Assembly (NCBI GenBank): GCA_965246745.1
Contig: OZ251980.1
Coordinates: 682,001-746,000, forward strand
DNA from: JANXMY01 sp965246745
GTDB taxonomy: Bacteria > Armatimonadota > Armatimonadia > Armatimonadales > Capsulimonadaceae
Length of the DNA: 64,000 bases
Reading direction: 5' to 3'
Made by a program: the position numbers and the translations under genes. The notes beneath the pieces were generated by a model. The model made no database searches. It saw only the letters and a list, made by a program, of their open reading frames with translations, and was not told where the DNA came from. This document shows, piece by piece, positions 56,965-64,000 of this stretch (positions are counted from its first letter, which is position 1; each line of letters opens with the position of its first letter).

Positions 56965-57678
56965 ATGTTTTCCATTCTTCTGGTTGCGCCGTCCGAACAT
57001 TCTCCGCCCCTCCTGCCCCTCAAAGCGGCGCTGGCGCAGGCCGGCTACCCGGTCGCCTGGGCCGATCTCGACGGCACGGACGACGCGCTGGAACAGCTTT
57101 GCGCGGCGTTCGACGGGCGGCCGCCCGACCTGCTGCTGGCGGATTTGTCGGCGGCGGCGGACTGCCTGCCGCTCCGGCATGCCGCCCGGCTGCTCCAAGC
57201 CGCCTGGGGCGACGACCTGCCGCTGCCGCCCCGGCTGGCCCTGCTTGCCCCGCGCCACCTTACCCAGCCGGACTGGCCGGCCTACACCGACGATTTCCTG
57301 CTGCCCCCCTACCCCCCCGCCGAGATGCTGGCGCGGGTTTCGCTGCTCGGGTTCCGCAAGCGTCAGATACAAACCGGCGACCGGCTGCTGCTGCCCGGCC
57401 TCGTGCTGGAATTGTCGTCGGGCTGCGCCCGCGACGACGGCGGGCGGATGCTGCCGCTGACCCCGCGCGAGTACGAGCTGCTGCGCTTTTTGACCCTGCA
57501 CCGGGGCAAGTTTTTCGCCCGCGACCGCCTGCTGGATTTGGTTTGGGGCGTGGACTTCGAGGGCGGCGAGCGCACCGTAGACATCCATATTCGCCGCCTG
57601 CGGGCCAAGCTGCCTGCCCAAGCGGCGGCGCTGCTGGAAACCCGGCGCGGCGGCGGCTACGGCCTGCGGAACGATTAA
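56965..57678 (+). CDS. OmpR/PhoB-type regulator with degenerate receiver
   Basis: 237 residues. The C-terminal winged helix is clear: LPLTPREYELLRFLTLHRG, KFFARDRLLDLVWG and RTVDIHIRRLRAKL ending GGGYGLRND. The N-terminal half has receiver-like spacing (FSILLVAPSEHS; PDLLLADLSAAA with Asp60), but the acidic pair that binds Mg (normally DDD/EDD after the first strand) is replaced by AP, and the conserved Lys is not seen. Phosphorylation is therefore doubtful. No histidine kinase gene is adjacent. It may act as an orphan regulator of the genes around it. Confidence 0.85.
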   Translation: MFSILLVAPSEHSPPLLPLKAALAQAGYPVAWADLDGTDDALEQLCAAFDGRPPDLLLADLSAAADCLPLRHAARLLQAAWGDDLPLPPRLALLAPRHLTQPDWPAYTDDFLLPPYPPAEMLARVSLLGFRKRQIQTGDRLLLPGLVLELSSGCARDDGGRMLPLTPREYELLRFLTLHRGKFFARDRLLDLVWGVDFEGGERTVDIHIRRLRAKLPAQAAALLETRRGGGYGLRND

Positions 57679-57714
57679 CGTTTCACACCCGGCCTGCGTG
57701 GCAATAAACGGGCT

Positions 57715-58566
57715 ATGGAACATTCACTCCCCCTGGACCCGGCGGGCCGCGCCGGACACCCTGAAGACGACGGCACCGAGGAAGTCTGCCCGGACCTGGC
57801 CTTGAAGCGCCTCGCCATTGTCAATCTGCTGTTTTTCGGCCTGCCCGACGCCGGCGACCGCCGGTGGGTGTTGATTGACGCCGGCCTGCCGGGCACGGCA
57901 GGCATAATCAAGCGCACGGCGGCGCGGCGCTTCGGCGCGGACGCGCGGCCCGCCGCGATTGTCCTGACCCACGGCCATTTCGACCACGCCGGGGCGCTGG
58001 AAGCGCTGGCGGACGAGTGGGACGCCCCGGTTTACGCACACCCCGCCGAGCATCCCTATTTGAGCGGGCAGTCGTCGTACCCGCCCCCCGACCCGACTGT
58101 CGGCGGCGGGCTGATGGCGGCCGTGTCCGGCCTTTATCCGCGCGGCCCCGTCAATGTCGGGGCGCGGCTCCGCGCCCTGCCGGACGACCACTCGGTCCCC
58201 GAAATGCCCGGCTGGCGGTGGCTCCCTGTGCCCGGTCACACGCCGGGCCAAATCGCGCTGTGGCGCGAAGCCGACAAAACCTTGATCGCCGCCGATGCGT
58301 TTATCACCACGGCCCAAGAATCCGCCTACGCGGTCGCCATGCAGAAGCCCGAGATGCACGGCCCGCCGATGTACTTTACGCCGGACTGGCCCGCCGCAAA
58401 AACTTCCGTGGAAGCGCTGGCGGCGCTTGAGCCGGAGCGGGTCGCCGCCGGTCACGGCCCCGCCATGCAGGGCGCGGACATGCGGACGGCGCTGCACACG
58501 CTGGCCCGCGAGTTCGACACGGTCGCCGTCCCCGCACAGGGCCGCTACGTCCCGCCGTCCCCCTAA
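57715..58566 (+). CDS. Metallo-beta-lactamase-fold hydrolase
   Basis: 283 residues. Binuclear metal motif THGHFDHAG, then PGHTPGQIAL, IAADAFITT and AAGHGPAM, the set of His/Asp ligands of MBL-fold hydrolases. FGLPDAGDRRWVLIDAGLPGTAG is the usual second strand pair. The substrate is not evident; glyoxalase II, lactonase and quinolone-signal-type hydrolases share these motifs. It lies 36 nt after the regulator gene in the same direction. Confidence 0.88.
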   Translation: MEHSLPLDPAGRAGHPEDDGTEEVCPDLALKRLAIVNLLFFGLPDAGDRRWVLIDAGLPGTAGIIKRTAARRFGADARPAAIVLTHGHFDHAGALEALADEWDAPVYAHPAEHPYLSGQSSYPPPDPTVGGGLMAAVSGLYPRGPVNVGARLRALPDDHSVPEMPGWRWLPVPGHTPGQIALWREADKTLIAADAFITTAQESAYAVAMQKPEMHGPPMYFTPDWPAAKTSVEALAALEPERVAAGHGPAMQGADMRTALHTLAREFDTVAVPAQGRYVPPSP

Positions 58567-58619
58567 TTTCCCCATAATGTTTCCGGGCTTTTTTGCCGAC
58601 AACGGAAACAGAGGGATTT

Positions 58620-60092
58620 ATGAAATCATTGGTCGGCATCGGGGTTTTGGCGTTTTTTTCGTGTCTGCTGTTCGGCGGCGGCGCGTTTCTGCACGCGGCC
58701 AAAGCGCCGGCGCAGTCGGCGGGCACGGCCGCCCCGGTGAAAGCCGCGCACGGCAAGGCCAAAGCCGCAAAGCCGGCAGCGGCAGACCCCGCCCCGGCGG
58801 CCGGCGAAAACTCAATGGCATTTCCCTTGATGCTGGCCGGCGGCGCGGGGCTTTTCGTGTCCGCGCTGGCCGCGCTCGGCGTCTGCCGGTCCCTGAGCGC
58901 CCCCACCCCCGAAGCCGCCCGGCGGATGCGCGAAGCCGAGCGGGCGGCGCAGCGCAAGCAGCAGGAAGACAGCGAAGCCACGCAGGCCGCCCTGCACGCG
59001 CAGCTTGCGGAAGCCCGCCAGCGCAAAACCGAAACCGAAGCGCTGCGCGACCAGGTGTCGCGGCAATTTCAAGAGTTTTTCCGCACCCTGCCCGTGCCCT
59101 GCTTTTGCTTTGCGGCCAGCGGCAAAATCATCCGCTGGAACGCCGCCTGCGAAGCGCTGTACGGCATTCCGGCGGCGGCGGCGCTGGAAAGCACGCTGTG
59201 GGATACCATTGTGCCGAGCGGGGAGCGCGACGACGCCGAAGCGAAAATCCGGCGCGTCCTGGCCGGCGAGTCGCTGCTGAGCGCCGAGCGCACCGACACG
59301 GTGGCCGGCGGGGGGCAGGCGCGTCTGCGCTGCTCGCTGGTGCCGCTGCGCGATGCGGAAGGGGTCATCATCGGCGGCCTCAGCGCCGGGGTGGATGTCA
59401 CCGAGTTCGCCGCCGCCCAGGCGCAGATTGCCGCGCTGACGGCGGCGCTGGAAGCGGCGGCGACTCAAGCCGAGACGCCGCCCGCGCCGGCGGAAGAAAT
59501 CGTGCGAACGCCCGGCGCGGCCCCGGCGGAAAGCAGCCCGGAGCTGTCCGGGCACCCGGCGTTTCGCGCCCGGCTGGCCGAGGAAATCGAGCGGGCCGCC
59601 CGCTACCACGCTCCTTTGTCGCTGGTGCTGCTGGATTTGGACGGCTTTTCCGCCCGCAACCGCGCCTGCGGCTTTGAAGCCGGAGACGCGGCGCTGGATG
59701 CGGCAGGGGCGGCAATCAAATCCAAAATCCGCACGGTGGATGTGCTGGCCCGACTGGGGGCCGACGAGTATGCCTTGATCCTGCCGGAAACCGGGGAAGC
59801 CGGCGCACGGGTCGCCGCCGACCGGCTGCGGGCGGGGATCGGCGGGATCAGCCTGCCGGGTCAGCCGCCGCTGTCCGCCTGCGTCGGCGCGGCCCTGCTG
59901 TCCCCGGAAATCTCCGGGGCCGCCATGCTGATCACCCGAGCGCTGGACGCTTTAAATGCCGCCCGCGCGTCTGGCCCCGGCTCCGTCACCCATTTCCAGG
60001 ACCTGCCCCAGATTGTTTCGGCCCGGCCCGCGCCGGACAGCCCGGTCCCGGCCCGCCCGCGCCGCGCCGCCGCCAAAACGCCGAAGATGTAA
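58620..60092 (+). CDS. Membrane PAS-GGDEF protein (diguanylate cyclase-like)
   Basis: 490 residues from ATG 58620. Two membrane segments (~4-24 and ~63-85) are followed by a coiled coil rich in Ala/Glu/Arg (~95-150), a PAS domain (VPCFCFAASGKIIRWNAACE ... GIPAAAALES) and a GGDEF domain (LSLVLLDLDGFSARNR; RLGADEYALILPE). The active-site motif is GADEY instead of GGDEF, so c-di-GMP synthesis is possible but uncertain. No inhibitory RxxD could be placed with confidence. GAGGGA precedes the ATG. It would sense a periplasmic or internal cue. Confidence 0.87.
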   Translation: MKSLVGIGVLAFFSCLLFGGGAFLHAAKAPAQSAGTAAPVKAAHGKAKAAKPAAADPAPAAGENSMAFPLMLAGGAGLFVSALAALGVCRSLSAPTPEAARRMREAERAAQRKQQEDSEATQAALHAQLAEARQRKTETEALRDQVSRQFQEFFRTLPVPCFCFAASGKIIRWNAACEALYGIPAAAALESTLWDTIVPSGERDDAEAKIRRVLAGESLLSAERTDTVAGGGQARLRCSLVPLRDAEGVIIGGLSAGVDVTEFAAAQAQIAALTAALEAAATQAETPPAPAEEIVRTPGAAPAESSPELSGHPAFRARLAEEIERAARYHAPLSLVLLDLDGFSARNRACGFEAGDAALDAAGAAIKSKIRTVDVLARLGADEYALILPETGEAGARVAADRLRAGIGGISLPGQPPLSACVGAALLSPEISGAAMLITRALDALNAARASGPGSVTHFQDLPQIVSARPAPDSPVPARPRRAAAKTPKM

Positions 60093-60105
60093 GCGGCAGG
60101 CAGCG

Positions 60106-61035
60106 TCAGCGCAGGCGCAGGCACTCGGACAAGTGCCGCCCGGCGGCGGCGCAGGCGCGAACGGCGGCGGCGGGATGCCCGGCAAGCGCTGCTTTTTTGG
60201 CGTCGGCGAGGCGGTGCGAAACCGCGCAGCGGTGGCGATAGGCCAGCCCGGCGCGGGCCGTCGGCTCCCGCGCGGGGTCGTTTTTGACCCGCTCCAGCAG
60301 CCGCCGCCGCACCTGCCATTCCCCCGCTTCCAAAAGGTCAAGCTGCCCGGAAACATTGCCGTCGTGGCGGCGGTAGCCTAAAACCAGGGTGTCCGTAAAC
60401 ACCAAGCCGCCGCGCTCGGTCACGCGCAGCCAGAAGTCCCAATCTTCCCACATCCGAAGCGCCGGGTCGAACCCGCCCGCCGCCTTAAACGCCGTCCGGC
60501 GCAGCAGCACCGTCCCGCAGGTCATCACCCGCTCCATCACCGCTTCCACCGCAAATGTCGTCGGCCGGTCGTCCGGCCAGGCAATCACCCGCCCCCTGTC
60601 CAGCCCCAGCCGGAACCGCTGATGGCCTTCGCAGACGCCCGGCAGGATCGGCTCGCCGTCCGCGCCGATGTACCGCGCCAGCCCGTACACCGCCGGCGCG
60701 TCCGGGCGGGCATCCAGCGCCGCCGACAAGTGCGCCAGCGCCCCCGGCTCCCACAAGTCGTCGGCGTCCAAAAAGATCAGCCGGTCCGCCCCGGTCTGCG
60801 CCGCGCCGAAGTTGCGAGCCGCCGAAACTCCGGCGTTCGCCTGCCGCGCGACCCGGATGCGTTCGTCTTTGGCCGCATACGCCGCCGCAATCTCCCCGCA
60901 CCTGTCCGGCGAGCCGTCGTCCACCACGACCAGCTCCCAATCCCCAAACGTTTGGGCCAGGACGCTGTCCAGGGCCTGCGCGAGATAACGCTCGGCGCGA
61001 AACGCCGGAACCACAATGCTGACAGAGGGAGTCAT
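60106..61035 (-). CDS. Glycosyltransferase family 2
   Basis: 309 residues. GT-A fold: VSIVVPAFRAERYLAQALDS, LVVVDDGSPDRCGEI, NAGVSAARNFGAA and the metal-binding FLDADDLWEPGAL, followed by WEDWDFWLRVTERGG. It transfers a sugar from an activated donor; donor and acceptor are unknown. Its ATG overlaps the Sfp-type gene stop (ATGA), placing it at the end of the NRPS operon, so it may glycosylate the peptide product; inference. Confidence 0.9.
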   Translation of the reverse strand: MTPSVSIVVPAFRAERYLAQALDSVLAQTFGDWELVVVDDGSPDRCGEIAAAYAAKDERIRVARQANAGVSAARNFGAAQTGADRLIFLDADDLWEPGALAHLSAALDARPDAPAVYGLARYIGADGEPILPGVCEGHQRFRLGLDRGRVIAWPDDRPTTFAVEAVMERVMTCGTVLLRRTAFKAAGGFDPALRMWEDWDFWLRVTERGGLVFTDTLVLGYRRHDGNVSGQLDLLEAGEWQVRRRLLERVKNDPAREPTARAGLAYRHRCAVSHRLADAKKAALAGHPAAAVRACAAAGRHLSECLRLR

Positions 61036-61712
61036 AGCAGCTCAATCGGTGTAAACGAGCCGAAGGCGGCGGCGGACGCGGCAAAGCCCGGCCCGGCGTC
61101 CAGGCGGCAGACCGCAATCTCCGGCTCCCCGGCCCCGGCGCAGTCGTACCGGCCGTCCGTGCCGAGCGTCAAGGTCAACGCAGCGAGGGGAAATCCTAAG
61201 CCGACTCCGAGCGCTTTCCCATATGCTTCTTTGGCGGTCCATAGGGCTAAAAAGGCGTCGTGACGCGCGGCGGGAGGCACTCGGCCCAGCGCGTCCCGCT
61301 CGTCCGGGGAGCAGACCCCGGCGGCCAGGTCTTCGGGCACAAAATCCGTTCGCAACCGCTCAATGTCAATGCCGACTTCCCGCTCCCAGGCCAGCGCCAG
61401 CAGCAGCCGGCGGTCCGAGTGCGACACGCTGAACCGGAGCGGGCTGCCGGCAAGGCGCGGCTTGCCGAGCGGCCCCGTCTCAAACCGCAGCGCTCGGGGA
61501 TCGGCGCTGAGAACTTCGCCGAGCGTTCGGCGCAGCAAATGCCGGCCTACGGCCCACCGCCGGGCATCTTCCGGGAAATGAAACCGGGCGGCGCGGGCTT
61601 GTTCTTCCGCCGACAAGAAGTCGCAGCCGCCGTCTTCCCCGTCCAGGTCCATCTGCCGCCAGCAGACAGCGCCGGGCGGCAGCGGGCCGGGCGAGAGCGG
61701 CGCGTCGCTCAC
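61032..61712 (-). CDS. Sfp-type 4'-phosphopantetheinyl transferase
   Basis: 226 residues from a GTG start at 61712. Motifs: GKPRLAGSPLRFSVSHSDRR, VGIDIERLR (Mg ligands Asp/Glu) and FLALWTAKEAYGKALGVGL (W-x-x-KEA). It attaches the phosphopantetheine arm of CoA to carrier domains, here surely including the T domain of the NRPS directly upstream, whose stop overlaps this start (GTGA). Confidence 0.93.
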   Translation of the reverse strand: MSDAPLSPGPLPPGAVCWRQMDLDGEDGGCDFLSAEEQARAARFHFPEDARRWAVGRHLLRRTLGEVLSADPRALRFETGPLGKPRLAGSPLRFSVSHSDRRLLLALAWEREVGIDIERLRTDFVPEDLAAGVCSPDERDALGRVPPAARHDAFLALWTAKEAYGKALGVGLGFPLAALTLTLGTDGRYDCAGAGEPEIAVCRLDAGPGFAASAAAFGSFTPIELL

Positions 61713-64000
61713 AGCAGACCGGCCAGGCGCTGCGCCAGCGCGGCGGCCAGCGCTTCCACCTGCGGCTCGTTCATCAGCGACAAGTGTGCGCCGGGAACAT
61801 CAAAAATCTCCAGGCCGCCCTCAAATCGGTCGCCCCACCACAGAAGCGGGTCACGCTCCTCGAACACGCTGACTTCCGAGGCCCGAAACAGAGTCGCCCG
61901 CACCGGATAACGCGGCGTTTCGTACTCGGCAAACGCGGCTTCGTTCGCCAGAATGACCCGGCGCAGCGATTCCAGCCGCTCCGGGGCCAGCGTGCCCGCC
62001 AGCTCCTCGGCGGCTCGCTGCCAGTCAGTCTTTTTCCCCCGGACCGCCTGCCGCGCTTTCTCGCCCAGCGTCGCCCAGGCGTCTTTCGGCGACGCGTTTT
62101 TCAGCGCCGAAAAGTGCGCGGCCAGCCGCTGGAGGCGCGGCTTGTCAATCAAGTTCTGCTGGTACGCCACCGGGGCGTAAGAATCGAACAAGGCCAGCAG
62201 GCCGGGCGGCTCACCGGCGGCGTGAAGCTGCCGGGCCATCTCCGCCGCCACCACCCCGCCGAGCGAGTAGCCCCCCAGATGGTACGGGCCGTGCGGCTGA
62301 AACCGCCGAATGTCCTCCAGGTACCGCGCCGCCATGTCTTCCAGCGACCCCAGCGGCAGTTCGTCCGTGTCGGCCCCGACCGCCTGCAAGCCGTACACCG
62401 GCTGATCGGGCGGCAGGCGGTTTGCCAGCGCCTGGTAAAATAAAACCAAGCCGTGGTCGGGATGAACGCAAAACAGCGGCGGCCGGCCGCCCCCCGCTCG
62501 CAGCGGCACCAGCGTGGACCGCTCGGCGGCGGCCGCCGCCGCTTCGGGCTGCGTCCGGCGCTCAATCGCTTCCGCCAGCGCCTTCAGCGTCGGCGCTCCA
62601 AACAGCGTCGGCAGCGGCAGGCAGACGCCGAACTCCTGCTCAATCCGCCCGTACAAGCGCAGCGCCAGCAGCGAGTACCCGCCGCTCTCAAAGAAGTTGT
62701 CGCTTTTGGCCGCCGAAGGCAGGCCCAGCAGGTCCCGCCAAAGCGCCGCCAGCCGGGTTTCAGTCTCGGTCAGCGCTTCCGCCGGACGGGCCGCCGCCCC
62801 GGCGCTCGGCGCAGGCGCGGCTTGCCCGTACACGGCATGCAGGCGGTTTCTCAGCGGCGCGAGGTCGGTCTCCGGCTGCGCCGTGACCGTTTCCAGCAGC
62901 GTTTCCAGCTCCGCCAGCCACCGCTCCGCCGTCGCCGCGTCCAGCAAATCCGCGCTGTAATCGCATTCCAGCGTCAGCCCGCCCGCGTGTTCAATCACGT
63001 TCAAGCCGAGATCAAACTGGAAAAAGCGGCGCGGCGGGTGCGACACCGACGCCTCGCACGGGCCGAACCGCAGCGCCGGGAACTTGTCAATGTTGAATGT
63101 GGCCCGGATCGGCACGGGCCGGTCCAGCCCGGCCAGCAGGGCGTCCAAGCTGTAGTTCTGGCGCTCCATCGCCAGCAGCAGCGCCGCGCGGGTCGCGCCG
63201 AGATACTCGCTGAAGCGCATCTCCGGGTCCGCCGGCACCCGCAGCGGCAGCAGGGTCGTGCAGTGCCCGATCAGATCGAGGTCCCCGGCAGACGCCTGCC
63301 CCGCCGCCGGCACCCAGACCACTGTGTCCCGCGTGCCGGTCAGCCCGTGAAGCAGCGCGGTGTACGCCGACAGCAGCAGCGCGGACAAAGTCGCGCCGGC
63401 GCTGCGGCCGAGCGCGGTCACGCGCTCGGTCAGCGCGGCAGGAAGCCGGCGCACCGCGCGGGCGCCGGCGTAGGAGCCGACCGCTTCCCGCGCCCGGTCC
63501 GCCGGCAGCCGCAGCGGCGCGGGCGGCGGGGACAGCACGCCGGCCCAGTACGCCTGGTGCGCCGGCTCGGCGCGGTGCGCCGCCGCGTAGTCCCGAAACG
63601 CCGGGGCCGGGCCGGGCGTCCAGGCCAGGCCGGCAGCCAGGGCCGCATAGGCCGCCGCCAGGTCGGACAGCAGCACGCCGAACGACCAGCCGTCGCAGAC
63701 CAGGTGATGCGCCGTGACAATCAGCTTGTGCGTTTCCGCGCGTGTTTTGAGCAGCCGAAAGCGCACCAGCGGCGCGGCGGACAGCTCAAACGGCACGGAC
63801 ACTTCCGCCGCCGTCTGCGCGGCTTCTTCGGCGTCCCGCTCGGCAGGCGTCAGCCCCGACAGGTCGCTGAGGGGCACGGAAACCAAGACCTGCGCCGAAG
63901 TCGCCTGGATTTCCCCGCCCGGCAGCAGCGCGGTTCGCAGGGCCGGATGGCGCTCCACCACGGCGCACACCGCACCCGTCAGCGCGGCGGGGTCGAGCGG
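61709..64000 (-). CDS. Non-ribosomal peptide synthetase, C-T-TE end (partial)
   Basis: Open at the right edge; 763 residues are in the window. A condensation domain (first ~430 residues) has the catalytic TAHHLVCDGWSFG (HHxxxDG) and ERHPALRTALLPG near its start. It is followed directly by a carrier (T) domain with the phosphopantetheine Ser in SDNFFESGGYSLLALR, then a type I thioesterase (FCVHPDHGLVLFYQALA; LGGYSLGGVVAAEMA with the nucleophile Ser; GAHLSLM with the His). No adenylation domain lies between C and T, which is unusual for a terminal module. The TE releases the product by hydrolysis or cyclisation. Upstream modules are outside the window. Confidence 0.93.
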   Translation of the reverse strand, partial: PLDPAALTGAVCAVVERHPALRTALLPGGEIQATSAQVLVSVPLSDLSGLTPAERDAEEAAQTAAEVSVPFELSAAPLVRFRLLKTRAETHKLIVTAHHLVCDGWSFGVLLSDLAAAYAALAAGLAWTPGPAPAFRDYAAAHRAEPAHQAYWAGVLSPPPAPLRLPADRAREAVGSYAGARAVRRLPAALTERVTALGRSAGATLSALLLSAYTALLHGLTGTRDTVVWVPAAGQASAGDLDLIGHCTTLLPLRVPADPEMRFSEYLGATRAALLLAMERQNYSLDALLAGLDRPVPIRATFNIDKFPALRFGPCEASVSHPPRRFFQFDLGLNVIEHAGGLTLECDYSADLLDAATAERWLAELETLLETVTAQPETDLAPLRNRLHAVYGQAAPAPSAGAAARPAEALTETETRLAALWRDLLGLPSAAKSDNFFESGGYSLLALRLYGRIEQEFGVCLPLPTLFGAPTLKALAEAIERRTQPEAAAAAAERSTLVPLRAGGGRPPLFCVHPDHGLVLFYQALANRLPPDQPVYGLQAVGADTDELPLGSLEDMAARYLEDIRRFQPHGPYHLGGYSLGGVVAAEMARQLHAAGEPPGLLALFDSYAPVAYQQNLIDKPRLQRLAAHFSALKNASPKDAWATLGEKARQAVRGKKTDWQRAAEELAGTLAPERLESLRRVILANEAAFAEYETPRYPVRATLFRASEVSVFEERDPLLWWGDRFEGGLEIFDVPGAHLSLMNEPQVEALAAALAQRLAGLL

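Overview
The window is about 64 kb of high-GC bacterial DNA (mostly above 60% GC in genes) with tightly packed genes, many 4-nt start/stop overlaps, an LptD/OstA-like outer-membrane protein, a Wza-like polysaccharide export protein, TatC and the MEP enzyme IspG. This indicates a free-living, aerobic, Gram-negative (diderm) bacterium. The mixture of families (two microbial rhodopsins, bacterial Pnkp/Hen1, a CysO-type cysteine pathway, many palindromic repeats) would fit Armatimonadota or a similar terrestrial/freshwater lineage, but no phylogenetic marker here lets me prove this; treat the phylum as a guess.

Layout. 1-6.4 kb: end of a GalU-like nucleotidyltransferase, a broken ParE/RelE toxin locus, enolase, a cell-wall amidase and an M3 oligopeptidase, with palindromic repeats between them. 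6.4-13.7 kb (minus strand): a methyltransferase, an MFS exporter and an RNA-repair operon hen1 - ADP-ribosylglycohydrolase - pnkp. 14-20 kb: ispG with a duplicated 3' end around an orphan BrnA-like antitoxin, two degraded accessory loci, and the lptD-like gene. 20-25 kb: nth, thioesterase, secreted and membrane proteins, tatC. 25-31 kb (minus strand): sulfur/cysteine cluster (Rrf2 regulator, sulfurtransferase, NIL protein, CysO-MoeZ-rhodanese fusion, JAMM protease Mec, CysM) interrupted by a HigBA-like toxin-antitoxin operon with a third gene. 31-41.9 kb: low-complexity membrane protein, PhnP-like hydrolase, BlaI/BlaR pair with a perfect operator, peptide ABC ATPase, GH4 glycosidase, M42 peptidase, serS. 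42-44 kb: two different rhodopsins with a 55-residue membrane protein between them. 44-49 kb: tRNA-Asn, a cyanophycin-synthetase-N-like protein, export protein, cold-shock protein, YncE-like propeller, mobA. 49.3-56.8 kb: nitrate assimilation operon (unknown A - nasA - narK - unknown B - nirB - nirD). 57-64 kb: regulator, metallo-hydrolase, PAS-GGDEF protein, then a minus-strand NRPS - Sfp - glycosyltransferase operon running off the right edge.

How genes work together. MobA supplies the guanylated molybdenum cofactor needed by NasA; NarK imports nitrate, NasA makes nitrite and NirBD makes ammonium. The sulfur cluster makes cysteine by the protein-bound thiocarboxylate route, and two of its promoters share a 17-bp palindromic site, a plausible operator of the adjacent Rrf2 protein. 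Rhodopsin 1 has the proteorhodopsin D-T-E proton-pump signature plus the glycine that opens the carotenoid-antenna window in xanthorhodopsin; rhodopsin 2 has the rare D-T-K signature and the same glycine.

Two genome-wide habits stand out. First, large perfect palindromes of at least five sequence families sit between genes, often overlap gene 3' ends so that the repeat writes the last residues and stop codon, and once lie in frame inside a BlaR-like protein. Second, several accessory genes, mostly toxin-antitoxin types, carry exact short tandem duplications (10, 11, 22 bp), two of them with frameshifts at or next to the duplication. Several promoters place their -10 box 5-9 nt before the start codon, implying leaderless mRNAs.
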